Positions 8,689-17,457 of a stretch of DNA of 56,787 bases are shown here, in pieces. The position numbers and the translations under genes were made by a program. Position 1 is the first letter of the stretch, and every line of letters begins with the position of its first letter. The stretch lies in the NCBI GenBank assembly GCA_016282915.1, contig JAEELW010000039.1, positions 1-56,787 on the forward strand. Reading direction: 5' to 3'. The DNA is from Lachnospiraceae bacterium (GTDB taxonomy: Bacteria > Bacillota > Clostridia > Lachnospirales > Lachnospiraceae). The notes under the pieces were generated by a model. It worked only from the letters and a program-made list of their open reading frames with translations, was not told where the DNA came from and ran no database searches.

Positions 8689-10047
8689 TTGAAAAAAGTG
8701 ATCACATACGGCTCTTTTGATCTGTTTCATGAGGGCCATTATCAGATCCTGAAAAAAGCAAAAGCGCTGGGTGACCACCTGACAGTGGGGGTGACGACCG
8801 AGCATTACGACCAGATGAGAGGGAAGCTGAATCTGGTGGATCCCATCATGACCAGGATCGAGAACGTCCGGAAGACCGGTTTCGCGGATGTGATCATCGT
8901 GGAGGATCACGAAGGGCAGAAGATTGAGGACATACAGCGTTATGGGATCGATATCTTTACCCTGGGCAGTGACTGGGCAGGGCGTTTTGACTATCTGAAG
9001 CAGTATTGCGAGGTGGTATACCTTCCCAGAACAGCCGGGATTTCGTCCACGGAGCTGCGGGATAAGCTTCATAATGTGGTACGGATCGGGATCATCGGTA
9101 CCGGGCGCATCGCGCCACGTTTCTTAAAGGAGACCAGTTACGTTTCGGGTATCGAGGTGGTAAGTGCATTTAATCCGGAAAGGGACAGTGCGCGGACATT
9201 TGAGGAAACATACCAGATACAGACCGGCTCGGAGGATTTTGACCGCTTCCTCGAAGGAACAGATGCGGTATATGTGGCATCCCCGAATGAGACACACAGT
9301 GATTATGTACGGAAAGCACTTTCTGCCGGAAAACATGTTCTGTGTGAGAAGCCCATGACCTTTACCTATGCCGAAGCGGTGGAGCTCTATCAGCTGGCCA
9401 GGAAGCAGGGTGTCACGTTGATGGAAGGCATCCGGACGGCTTATCTTCCGGGCTTTATCCACCTTCTTTCCACCGCGAAGGATGGGACGATCGGCGAGAT
9501 CTGTGATGTCGAAGCCTGTTTTACCCGTATCGGTGCACCGGGATCCCGGGAGATGACGGATGCGCGTTATAGCGGCGCCTTTCTGGAATACGGCAGTTAC
9601 ACAATGCTACCGATCATCAAGCTTTTAGGCTGGGATTACGAGGATTTCCGGCTCGAAAGCATTTACGGAAAAGACGGGATCGATATCTTTACCAAGGTGC
9701 AGTTTTCCTATAAGAACCGCCTTGCTACCGCAAAATGCGGAGCGGGCGTTAAATCCGAAGGCGAGCTGGTGATCGCCGGGACAAAGGGGTATATCATTGC
9801 CAAATCCCCCTGGTGGCTTACCAGGGAGTTTTCGGTGCGTTATGAGGATCCGGGACGGATCGAGCGGCATGAGTTCGCTTTCAGTGGTGAGGATGGTTTC
9901 CGTTATGAGATCGCTGAATTCATCTCCAAGATCAACGGAACCGGCGGTAAGGATTATAAACTTACGGCCGAAGAGTCCATTGCCATGGCGGATGTGGTGG
10001 AGAGATTCATGAAAAAAAGACAGGAGTACCGGAAGAAGCTCGGATGA
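8689..10047 (+). CDS. Fused cytidylyltransferase and Gfo/Idh/MocA oxidoreductase
   Basis: This 452-aa bifunctional protein has a TTG start with GGAG 10 nt upstream. Residues 1-128 are a TagD/GCT-type nucleotidyltransferase with HEGH at 14-17 and RTAGISST at 114-121. Residues about 131-452 are a Gfo/Idh/MocA NAD(P)-dependent oxidoreductase: the GTGRIA dinucleotide motif at 137-142 and the catalytic-type EKP at 220-222. The joint suggests one protein that reduces (or oxidises) a sugar or polyol phosphate and activates it as a CDP derivative. This is the same logic as the ribitol enzymes TarJ/TarI and Bcs1, but built from unrelated domain families. That role is inferred; the substrate is unknown. 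It overlaps the next oxidoreductase gene by 4 nt (ATGA). Confidence 0.85.
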   Translation: MKKVITYGSFDLFHEGHYQILKKAKALGDHLTVGVTTEHYDQMRGKLNLVDPIMTRIENVRKTGFADVIIVEDHEGQKIEDIQRYGIDIFTLGSDWAGRFDYLKQYCEVVYLPRTAGISSTELRDKLHNVVRIGIIGTGRIAPRFLKETSYVSGIEVVSAFNPERDSARTFEETYQIQTGSEDFDRFLEGTDAVYVASPNETHSDYVRKALSAGKHVLCEKPMTFTYAEAVELYQLARKQGVTLMEGIRTAYLPGFIHLLSTAKDGTIGEICDVEACFTRIGAPGSREMTDARYSGAFLEYGSYTMLPIIKLLGWDYEDFRLESIYGKDGIDIFTKVQFSYKNRLATAKCGAGVKSEGELVIAGTKGYIIAKSPWWLTREFSVRYEDPGRIERHEFAFSGEDGFRYEIAEFISKINGTGGKDYKLTAEESIAMADVVERFMKKRQEYRKKLG

Positions 10048-11015
10048 AGATCGGGATCATCGGGACTGGAAGAATCGCAAAACGTTTTATTCCGGAGGCG
10101 CTCTGTGTGGAGGGCGCAGATTTATCCGCTGTTTATAATCCCCATGAGGGAAGTACGGAGCGATTTGTAAAGGAGACCGGAGCGCCACTGGCGGTTGCTA
10201 AAGAACTTTCCGGGCTATTTGAACTTTCCGATGCAGTATACATTGCATCACCCCATGAAAGCCATTATGAATATATCATGGCAGCACTGAAGGCGGGAAA
10301 ACATGTCCTCTGTGAAAAGCCCATGACACTCAACAGCGCACAGGCACAGGAATGCTTTTCCCTGGCGGAGGAGCGAAGTCTGGTGCTGATGGAAGGCATA
10401 AAGACCGCATACTGCCCGGGCTATAAGAAAGTTCTGGAACTGGCTACAAGTGGCATGATCGGTGAGATCCGTTATATTGACAGTTGCTTTTCCAAGCTGG
10501 AAAAGACGGATCGAAGGGAACTGACAGACCGAAGCTATGGCGGAAGCTTTACGGAACTGGGGAGTTATGCGCTACTCCCGATACTGGATCTTTTGGGCAG
10601 CTGCTATGAAAACCTTCGTTTTTCACGTATTGATAACGCGTTAGGGATCGATATCTTCACAAAGCTGGAATTGGATTATCCCGGGAGAATGGCTACGGCT
10701 GTCTGCGGGCTGGGAGTGAAAGCCGAGGGAAGGCTTTTGATCGGCGGAACGAGAGGCTTCATCCGGGTGGAGGCTCCCTGGTGGAAGACCGGGCGTATCG
10801 GAGTGCATTTCGAGGATCCTTCCGCGACGCAGTACTATGAAGAGCCTTATGAAGGTGACGGGCTGCGTTATGAGATCGGCGAATTCATGACGAAGATCCG
10901 GGAAAAAAGAGAGAATAAGGCAAAGTATCGTTCCATCTGTATGGCTGATCTGATGGAACGTTTTTTGTCGTATAGGGGTGGAATGCACATGGAAGGAAGG
11001 CAGAATAATGAATAA
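10044..11015 (+). CDS. Gfo/Idh/MocA family oxidoreductase
   Basis: The 323-aa protein starts MKIGIIGTGRIAKRF, with the GTGRIA nucleotide motif at 7-12 and EKP at 91-93. It is a clear paralogue of the second half of the preceding fusion protein: both share KHVLCEKPMT, LMEGI+TAY, a GSY-LLPI stretch and the GIDIFTK segment. Tandem duplication followed by loss or gain of the cytidylyltransferase domain is the simplest history. The pair may work on successive oxidation states of one sugar, or as a hetero-oligomer. It is coupled to the upstream gene by a 4-nt overlap and overlaps the LicD start by 8 nt. The substrate is not predictable. Confidence 0.87.
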   Translation: MKIGIIGTGRIAKRFIPEALCVEGADLSAVYNPHEGSTERFVKETGAPLAVAKELSGLFELSDAVYIASPHESHYEYIMAALKAGKHVLCEKPMTLNSAQAQECFSLAEERSLVLMEGIKTAYCPGYKKVLELATSGMIGEIRYIDSCFSKLEKTDRRELTDRSYGGSFTELGSYALLPILDLLGSCYENLRFSRIDNALGIDIFTKLELDYPGRMATAVCGLGVKAEGRLLIGGTRGFIRVEAPWWKTGRIGVHFEDPSATQYYEEPYEGDGLRYEIGEFMTKIREKRENKAKYRSICMADLMERFLSYRGGMHMEGRQNNE

Positions 11016-12834
11016 ACCGTCCTTTTCTCCGGAATATTTTTATGACGAGGTAAGGGAAGGTTTCTATGTGCCGGAGATGATGAAACGATTCTGGGGGGCA
11101 CAGCTGGTGGTGCTCTATGAGATCGTAAAGATCTGTGAGAGGCATGATATTGCCTGGTATGCGGATATGGGAACCCTTTTGGGAGCAGTGCGCCATAAAG
11201 GTTATATCCCCTGGGATGATGATCTGGATATCTCCATGAAGCGGGAAGACTGGGACCGCTTCTTTGCGGTGGCGAAGGAAGAATTGCCGGAAACATATTG
11301 CGTATTATCGGTCAAAACGGAAAAGGAGTATGATCTGGCATTGGGACGGATCACGAATTCCCGTGGGATCAATACGAGTGAAGAACATCTGAAACGGTAC
11401 TGTGGCTGTCCCTATGTGGCCGGGGTTGATATTTATCCCATCGACCGGATCTATAAAGATCCGGAGAAGGAAAAGGACCGCCTTCGGCGGGTGAAAGAGA
11501 TTCAAAAGGCATTAGAGAATATAGCGGCCCATGGTGTGCAGGCGGAATCCTCACGTAAAATACTGGCGGGGATCGAACGGGATAATCATCTGATACTCCA
11601 CCGGAAAGGGGATCTGCGAAAAGAACTGATACTTCTTTTCGATCAGATCTGTATGGAATGCCGTGATCCGGATTTTGATGAAGTGGCCTTTATGGGAGCC
11701 TGGCTTATTGGTAATTGGGCTAATTGCCCCAGGCGGATCTATGAAGAACGGATCGAGGTCCCCTTTGAGAATAATACATTTATGATAAGTAAATGCTATG
11801 ATGAAGTACTGAGCATTTATTATCATGATTATATGACGATACGCAAAGGCGGCGGGGTGCATGATTATCCGGCATATGCCGAGCAGGAACGCATTTTGAA
11901 AGAACACCTCGGGCATAATCCGTATCGTTATACGTTCCGACCGGGGGATCTGTCCGTAAAGCGGCGGGAAAAGACTTTCCGGGAAAAGTGTGACGAGAAC
12001 ATCGAACTTTTACAGGAAGCTCTGCCGCAGATCGGGCGGCTGGAAACGGAAGAGGATCTTGAGAATGCATCTATGCTTTTGGAATCCGCGCAGAGTGTGG
12101 CAATCATGGTCGGAACCATGCTGGAGGGGAAATACGGAGACGACTGTCAAGCTGTGAGGGCTTTGGAAGAATATTGTGAACTGCTGTATCAGGCGGCTAT
12201 GGAATGGACGGAGGATACGGCAGCGGATTTGCAGGCCGGTGTGGATCGGATCAGGGAGAGCATCACAGTGCTGCTTGAGGGACAAAAGCGGGAGATCGTT
12301 TTTCTGCCCTGCAGGGAAAGCTGGTGGGATACGATGAAGCCTCTGTATGAAAAGATGTGTGCCGATCCCGAAAATAATGTGCATGTGATGCCAATCCCGT
12401 TTTTTGACTGTGATCCCTGTGGCGGGATTGGACAGAGTCATAATGAAGAGAGCGCTTTTTGTACGCTTTACGGATATACGAAAACAGCAGAGTATGAGCT
12501 GGCCAAAAAACACCCGGAAGTGATCGTAATTCAGCTGCCCTTTGATGCTTTCAGTACTGCAATGAGGGTTTCGGAAGAGTATTACGGCGACCGGCTCCTC
12601 AAGGCCTGTGATGAGCTGTGGTACATCCCCTGTTTTTCCCCGGATGCGCCAATATCTGCGGATGATAAGGCAGTGAAAACGATCCTGCTTCTGGCAGAGC
12701 AGCCGGCTGTGATCAATGCGGATAAGGTGCTGCTGCATGATGAGAGAGTAAGGGAGTGTTATATTGAAAGACTTACTGAGCTGGCCGGAGAAAACAGCAG
12801 GGAATACTGGGAACAAAAGATAGTAGTTTTATGA
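11008..12834 (+). CDS. LicD family phosphotransferase fused to a TagF-like C-terminal domain
   Basis: This is a 608-aa protein. Residues about 25-300 are a LicD/nucleotidyltransferase-fold domain with GTLLGAVRH at 55-63 and WDDDLD at 69-74, the metal-binding pattern. LicD enzymes move phosphocholine or another phospho-alcohol from a CDP donor onto a glycan. A helical linker (about 330-425) leads to a C-terminal domain (about 430-608: IVFLPCRESWWDTMKPLYEK, MPIPFFDCDP, EVIVIQLPFD). This resembles the N-terminal half of CDP-glycerol glycerophosphotransferases as found in many Lachnospiraceae proteins. I chose the start at 11008 because GGAAGGAAGG precedes it; an in-frame ATG at 10978 lies inside the preceding gene. 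A longer paralogue is at 33519 and a short one at 51858. It is probably the transferase for the CDP product made by the genes just upstream. Confidence 0.83.
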   Translation: MNKPSFSPEYFYDEVREGFYVPEMMKRFWGAQLVVLYEIVKICERHDIAWYADMGTLLGAVRHKGYIPWDDDLDISMKREDWDRFFAVAKEELPETYCVLSVKTEKEYDLALGRITNSRGINTSEEHLKRYCGCPYVAGVDIYPIDRIYKDPEKEKDRLRRVKEIQKALENIAAHGVQAESSRKILAGIERDNHLILHRKGDLRKELILLFDQICMECRDPDFDEVAFMGAWLIGNWANCPRRIYEERIEVPFENNTFMISKCYDEVLSIYYHDYMTIRKGGGVHDYPAYAEQERILKEHLGHNPYRYTFRPGDLSVKRREKTFREKCDENIELLQEALPQIGRLETEEDLENASMLLESAQSVAIMVGTMLEGKYGDDCQAVRALEEYCELLYQAAMEWTEDTAADLQAGVDRIRESITVLLEGQKREIVFLPCRESWWDTMKPLYEKMCADPENNVHVMPIPFFDCDPCGGIGQSHNEESAFCTLYGYTKTAEYELAKKHPEVIVIQLPFDAFSTAMRVSEEYYGDRLLKACDELWYIPCFSPDAPISADDKAVKTILLLAEQPAVINADKVLLHDERVRECYIERLTELAGENSREYWEQKIVVL

Positions 12835-12846
12835 AGGAGTAAAGGG

Positions 12847-13608
12847 ATGAAGATCTGGGCACACAGGGGATGCAGTCAGAATTATCCGGAAAATACGATT
12901 ACTTCTTTTGAAAAAGCGGTGAATATCCCGGGATTAACGGGAATCGAATTGGATATTCAGTTGAGCTCCGACGGGGAATTGATGGTGATCCATGATGAAC
13001 GAGTGGATCGAACCACAGACGGTATCGGTAATGTGCGGGATATGAGCTTAAGTGAACTGAGAAGTCTGCATATATATAACGGTTCTGACGCGGCCGAAAA
13101 AATCCCCACCATGCGGGAAGTGATGGATCTGCTGAAGCCGGCGTTGCAGAAGGGCTTTCGTCTGAACATTGAAATAAAAACAGGTGTTTACCCTTATCCG
13201 GGGATAGAAGAAAAGATCGTGGATCTGGTAAAGAAATATGATGTGGCAGAGGCAATCGTGTATTCGAGTTTTTATGCGGAATCCCTGGTAAGACTGCAGC
13301 AGCTGGTGCCGGATGCAGAGATTGGTATGCTGGACAGCAAAGTATCCGACTGTTTATATAAGGCTATGGCGTTGGAAAACCTATTTTATGCCGGACAGGA
13401 ATCTACTACCCGGCTTGCCCTGCATCCGGGAGGGTATGGTATGGACATTGCTCCGGAACGCTTTTCGGGACGTACGGTACGGGCCTGGTTTGGCGGCCAT
13501 CTCTATCCGGAAAAGCCTACCGGCGGAAAGATGGATCTGGAAAAGCTGGCAAATAAGGGCGTAACGGATGTGTTTTTGAATGAGCCGGAGAGGTATCTCG
13601 GGGAATAA
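12847..13608 (+). CDS. Glycerophosphodiester phosphodiesterase family protein
   Basis: The 253-aa protein is of usual size for a GDPD TIM barrel. The active-site signature is intact: HRG at 6-8, PENT at 14-17, E34/D36 and HD at 49-50, with EIKT further on. No signal peptide or membrane segment is seen, so it should be cytoplasmic. The family splits glycerophosphodiesters to glycerol-3-phosphate and an alcohol. Between LicD and the TagD/TagF-like genes it may supply glycerol-3-phosphate or recycle phosphodiester side products. GDPD-like domains can also remove or exchange phospho-substituents. It starts 12 bp after the LicD stop with AAGGAGTAAAGGG as ribosome site. Confidence 0.88.
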   Translation: MKIWAHRGCSQNYPENTITSFEKAVNIPGLTGIELDIQLSSDGELMVIHDERVDRTTDGIGNVRDMSLSELRSLHIYNGSDAAEKIPTMREVMDLLKPALQKGFRLNIEIKTGVYPYPGIEEKIVDLVKKYDVAEAIVYSSFYAESLVRLQQLVPDAEIGMLDSKVSDCLYKAMALENLFYAGQESTTRLALHPGGYGMDIAPERFSGRTVRAWFGGHLYPEKPTGGKMDLEKLANKGVTDVFLNEPERYLGE

Positions 13609-13720
13609 AGCGTATCCGTCCAGAGTATATCTATGAATGACTGCTTTTGATTTGGGACGTAGCGGTAGACTTTATGATTGGTATTAAGGTGAAAAGGTGT
13701 TGACAGAGGGACAATAAGGA

Positions 13721-14164
13721 TTGAAAAAGTATAAATTAGGATATACACAGGGCGTATTTGACATGTTTCATATCGGACACCTTGCGATCATCAATCGTGC
13801 GGCAGATATGTGCGAGAAGCTGATCGTAGGTGTTAATTCTGATGCATTGGTGCAGGAATATAAAAATAAGACTCCGGTAATCGGTGAAGAAGATCGTGCA
13901 GAAATTGTTCGGAACCTTAAGAAAGTGTATACAGCGGAGATAGTATCAACTCTGGATAAACTTGAATTATGGAATAAGTATAATTTTGATGCAGTGTTTA
14001 TTGGCGATGACTGGAAGGGAAATGAACGCTGGTTGCAGACGGAAAAAGTATTGGCAGAGGTGGGGGTGCAGGTGGTGTATCTGCCACATACGGAGGGGAT
14101 TTCATCTACAACGTTGCGCGTAGAAATACCGATGCGGGCAGAGGATCATAATTCGGAAGTATGA
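13721..14164 (+). CDS. TagD-like glycerol-3-phosphate cytidylyltransferase
   Basis: The 147-aa protein has a TTG start with a GAGGG site about 10 nt upstream. It is the size of a stand-alone TagD/GCT enzyme, with HIGH at 17-20 (in GVFDMFHIGHL) and EGISST at 125-130, the two nucleotide-binding signatures. The family makes CDP-glycerol from CTP and glycerol-3-phosphate, though relatives use other phospho-alcohols. The immediately following TagF-like gene overlaps by 4 nt (ATGA). That makes a donor-transferase pair, so CDP-glycerol is the best guess for the product. From this gene onward the base composition drops visibly towards AT. Confidence 0.85.
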   Translation: MKKYKLGYTQGVFDMFHIGHLAIINRAADMCEKLIVGVNSDALVQEYKNKTPVIGEEDRAEIVRNLKKVYTAEIVSTLDKLELWNKYNFDAVFIGDDWKGNERWLQTEKVLAEVGVQVVYLPHTEGISSTTLRVEIPMRAEDHNSEV

Positions 14165-15348
14165 ATCAGGAAGAACGGTATATTCGGAAAAGAAAAAGAA
14201 AGGCAAAAAGGCTAAGTGCTCTTTTTTTATTGATGCGGGTGTTTCCAATAAAAAAGAAGAAGATTACTTTTGCCGCTTTTGAGGGGGATGGGGGATTCGG
14301 ATGTAACCCTCGATATATTGCGGAAGAATTACACAAAAGGAATCCTTCTCTTGAAATGGTTTGGCTTACCCATGATATTTCCAGGCCTTTTCCTAATTAT
14401 ATACGATTGGTAAAAGATACGCCGTTTAATACGGCCTTTCATTTATCAACAGCCAAAGTATGGATTGATAATTACAGAAAACCATACGGGACATTAAAGC
14501 GTAAAGGACAGTTATACATTCAGACCTGGCATGCTACCATAGGTTTTAAAGCAGTTGGTCTTTTCAGAGGAGATGCATTTCCAAAGATTGCCAGGATCGT
14601 AAGTGAATGGGATTCGGCACTAATCGATTATTGTTTATCAAATTCGAAATACTGTGATGATGTCTATCCGAAAAAGCTGTTATATGATGGGCCGACACTG
14701 AGAGTGGGATCCCCGAGAGTCGATCCACTTATCAATGAAAGAAAAAAACTACACGACAATATCAGAAAAGAGTTAGGGTTGGATCAGGATGTAAAATTGC
14801 TTTTATTTGCACCTACATTCAGGAGTGGAAACCAACAGGGAAAAAGGGAAGTCACAGCCGAGACTCCACAGATAGATTTTGACCAATTACTAGAGGCTCT
14901 TGCGGAACGTTTTGAAGGTGAGTGGAGAGTATTATTAAGACTACACCCCACATTGGCTGCACGGTTGGATGAAATGCCACTAATAAAGAAGAATCCACGA
15001 CTTATTGATGTGAGTGGGTTACCGGATATGAGTCAGATTCTCGGAGGATGTGAGATGCTTATAACAGACTACAGCAGCTGTGCTTTTGATGCGGCGTTTG
15101 CACATATTCCCGTACTTCTTTATGCTGATGATGTACAGGAGTATATTAATGAACGTGGAAAGTTTATGTGGAGTAGGGAAGAGCTGCCGTTTGAATTGGC
15201 TGAGGATAGTACATCTCTGATAGAAAATGTTAAAGTCTTTGACAATGAACGGTATAATGCCGCAGTTGATGTTTTTATGAAAAATAATGAAGTGGTAGAA
15301 AATGGAGAAGCCTGTAAACGGGTAGCGGAATTTATACTGAGAGAATAA
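14161..15348 (+). CDS. CDP-glycerol glycerophosphotransferase family protein (TagB/TagF-like)
   Basis: The 395-aa protein has a very basic N-terminus (RKRKRKAKR), useful for binding the membrane face. Diagnostic patterns are QTWHATIGFKAVGL, FAPTFRSG, LRLHPT and MLITDYSSCAFDAAFAHIPVLLY, typical of the GT-B Glyphos_transf family. It would transfer glycerol-phosphate (or another CDP-alcohol) onto a glycan at the cytoplasmic side of the membrane. It is translationally coupled to the TagD-like gene. A single catalytic domain of this length fits a TagB-like primase or a single-residue transferase as well as a polymerase. C. difficile flagellin modification loci use a TagF-like protein in a similar way, so teichoic acid synthesis is not the only possible role. 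Confidence 0.87.
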   Translation: MNQEERYIRKRKRKAKRLSALFLLMRVFPIKKKKITFAAFEGDGGFGCNPRYIAEELHKRNPSLEMVWLTHDISRPFPNYIRLVKDTPFNTAFHLSTAKVWIDNYRKPYGTLKRKGQLYIQTWHATIGFKAVGLFRGDAFPKIARIVSEWDSALIDYCLSNSKYCDDVYPKKLLYDGPTLRVGSPRVDPLINERKKLHDNIRKELGLDQDVKLLLFAPTFRSGNQQGKREVTAETPQIDFDQLLEALAERFEGEWRVLLRLHPTLAARLDEMPLIKKNPRLIDVSGLPDMSQILGGCEMLITDYSSCAFDAAFAHIPVLLYADDVQEYINERGKFMWSREELPFELAEDSTSLIENVKVFDNERYNAAVDVFMKNNEVVENGEACKRVAEFILRE

Positions 15349-15428
15349 AGAGTTTTCATGACGTAAGGAAAAAGAAAATGGTAGAGTTTGAATAATGATC
15401 AAAATAGGATTTTGCATAAGCGTCTCAA

Positions 15429-16592
15429 ATGAAAACAATAGGAAATAATAAAAAAATCAGGATATTACAATTCTCCCTAGCCAAGTCAATGGGGGGGCGA
15501 TCAAGATATCTTCTGGATTTATGGAAATGGATAGATAGATCCAAATTTCAAATGGATTTTGTGACTTTTTGTCATGAAAAACTGAATATAGAAGACAAGT
15601 TGGAAGAAGAAGGATGTGTTGTTTATCACTTGCCATGTTATCCTAAAGAGGATATGCGACTATTTGAAACGGCGTGGAATCATGTCTTGGATAATGGATA
15701 TGATTTGGTTCATATTGGAACATCTCATTGGGATGGTTTTGAAATTGAAGAAATAACGTATAAACGAGGAATAAAAATAGTAGTTCATTCGCATACTACA
15801 ACATATTCGAGATGGACATCGGACGCAAATCGTATAGTTGGTATAGATCTGCACAATAGACTAAAAGAAAACATAGATATTGGGAAGATAGATGGATTTT
15901 GGGCTTGCTCAAAAGAAGCGGCAAATTGGCTTTATGGGCAAAGAATAAATGAAAATGCTATATTTGTGACTTATCCATGCATAGAGGCGGATAGATACTC
16001 GTTTGATAGTACAAAGAGAGATAGATTAAGAAAAGATATATTAATAGATAAAAATACATATGTGATTGGAACTATTGGGCGATTGGTAGCGATTAAGAAT
16101 CAGGAATTTCTGATAAGGTTATTTTCAAAGTATTCCCAGATAGAGAAAAATACAGTACTTATTATTGTGGGGGGGGGAGAATGTGAAGAAAAACTACGGA
16201 GAATTGCAATCGAACTGGGAATATATAATAAGTGTAGGTTTGTAGGAGCTGTTGATGATCCCGTTCCCTATTATATGGCGATGGATGTATTTCTTCTTAC
16301 GTCATTCCATGAGGGTTTTCCTAGAGTGGTTATGGAAGCGGTAGCCTCAGGTCTTGATGTCATTTGTTCAAAGGGTATACCGAAAGAAATAGAAAAATGT
16401 GAGAGAGTGAGGCGTATTGCACTAGATGAAGATGCTTTTTGTGCAGAACTAAAGAAAAAACAATATGTGGAAAATGAAGAAAGAGGAAGAGGGGTAGAAA
16501 GAATAAAAGCTAATGGGTTGGATATTACAAGAGAGATTAAGAGAATAGAAAAAGAGTACTATAGGGTATTGGATAAGCAATGGGAAGAATGA
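15429..16592 (+). CDS. Family 4 glycosyltransferase (GT-B)
   Basis: The 387-aa protein starts MKTIGNNKKIRILQFSLAKSMGG. It has GT4 features: GGRSRYLLDLW near the N-terminus, IGTIGRLVAIKNQEFLI at about 215, IIVGGGECEEKLR, and the donor-site LLTSFHEGFPRVVMEAVASGLDV near 290. It resembles EpsF-type capsular transferases. The gene is strongly AT-rich but carries two unusual G tracts: G7 at 15491 and G9 at 16169, the latter coding for the conserved GGG loop. A slip in either would shift the frame. The start lacks a good ribosome binding site. The stop overlaps the next likely start by 4 nt. Confidence 0.86.
   Translation: MKTIGNNKKIRILQFSLAKSMGGRSRYLLDLWKWIDRSKFQMDFVTFCHEKLNIEDKLEEEGCVVYHLPCYPKEDMRLFETAWNHVLDNGYDLVHIGTSHWDGFEIEEITYKRGIKIVVHSHTTTYSRWTSDANRIVGIDLHNRLKENIDIGKIDGFWACSKEAANWLYGQRINENAIFVTYPCIEADRYSFDSTKRDRLRKDILIDKNTYVIGTIGRLVAIKNQEFLIRLFSKYSQIEKNTVLIIVGGGECEEKLRRIAIELGIYNKCRFVGAVDDPVPYYMAMDVFLLTSFHEGFPRVVMEAVASGLDVICSKGIPKEIEKCERVRRIALDEDAFCAELKKKQYVENEERGRGVERIKANGLDITREIKRIEKEYYRVLDKQWEE
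16169..16177 (+). repeat. G9 homopolymer tract inside a glycosyltransferase gene
   Basis: Nine consecutive G residues lie in an otherwise AT-rich gene, encoding part of the IIVGGGE loop. Tracts of this length are prone to slipped-strand change, which would switch the gene off or on. A G7 tract at 15491-15497 is in the same gene. Confidence 0.7.
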
Positions 16593-17446
16593 AAACAAAT
16601 CATTGGCAAATTGCATGGAAGAGGAAGTCTGAAGGAAGTTACCACTTGATAGAAAACCCAAAGTGGGGGTGGTGCGCAGATCCTTTTCTTGTAGAATATG
16701 AGGATGAACTATATCTGTTTGCTGAGATTTTTTTATTCAAATCGGAACGCAATGGGGTAATAGCATATTGCAAGTTTGATGGGAACGGTTGGGAGGATTG
16801 GGTTGTTACGATGGATAAACCTTGGCATCTTTCCTATCCAAATGTATGGGTGGAAAATGGAAAACTCTTTATGTGTCCTGAGTCATATCAACTGGAAGAG
16901 GTAAGTGTATATGAATTATTGGCATTACCTAACGTATGGAAAAAGATTAAGACGATAATATCTAATGTGACATATTGTGATACTACATTTTTAGATACCG
17001 AAGATGAGGGAAAGTATATGTTCACATTTGAAAGAGATAATACGAAAAAGACAAGCGGTAAAGGGATTGTATATGAAATAATAGATGGGAGCTTAGGGAG
17101 AAAACAGATTTTTTCTGAGGATTTAATGGGAAATCGATGTGGCGGGAATCTGATACGTAATGGTGAACGATGGATTCGAGTTGCACAAAATAGTGAGAAG
17201 GGTTATGGATGTGAATTGGTGTTTTATGAGATTGATGGATTGTTCCCGATATATAAAGAGCATGAGGTGAAACGGATTCGACCTCAGGATATCAAAGTAG
17301 AAGGTAGAAACAACTATATTGGAATACATACATATAATACATTGGGAGACATAGAAGTTATTGATTTGAAGTATTCATGTTTTTTTGTAGAAGAATATAT
17401 TGCGAGGAAACGTGTGCGCCGAGTTTTTGTTGATAAATATTTGTAA
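16589..17446 (+). CDS. Glucosamine inositolphosphorylceramide transferase-type N-domain protein (beta-propeller-like)
   Basis: The protein of about 285 aa starts MKTNHWQIAWKRK. Motifs include WGWCADPFLVEYEDELYLFAE, PNVWVENGKLFMCPES, FLDTEDEGKYMFTFERD and GGNLIRNGERWIRVAQ. This pattern belongs to the five-blade propeller-like domain that Pfam-type resources label after the plant GIPC transferase. In bacteria it appears in surface glycan clusters, alone or next to formyltransferase domains. Its catalytic role is not established; sugar binding or hydrolase-like handling of glycan is possible. Two starts are possible (16580 and 16589); the second gives the common ATGA overlap with the preceding stop. 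Confidence 0.68.
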   Translation: MKTNHWQIAWKRKSEGSYHLIENPKWGWCADPFLVEYEDELYLFAEIFLFKSERNGVIAYCKFDGNGWEDWVVTMDKPWHLSYPNVWVENGKLFMCPESYQLEEVSVYELLALPNVWKKIKTIISNVTYCDTTFLDTEDEGKYMFTFERDNTKKTSGKGIVYEIIDGSLGRKQIFSEDLMGNRCGGNLIRNGERWIRVAQNSEKGYGCELVFYEIDGLFPIYKEHEVKRIRPQDIKVEGRNNYIGIHTYNTLGDIEVIDLKYSCFFVEEYIARKRVRRVFVDKYL

Positions 17447-17457
17447 GAGGTTGATGT

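Noticed and set aside
13695-13745. TTGACA at about 13699 as a promoter for the TagD-like gene
   Set aside because: No -10 lies 16-18 bp downstream; the nearest TATAAA is 24 bp away and inside the gene.
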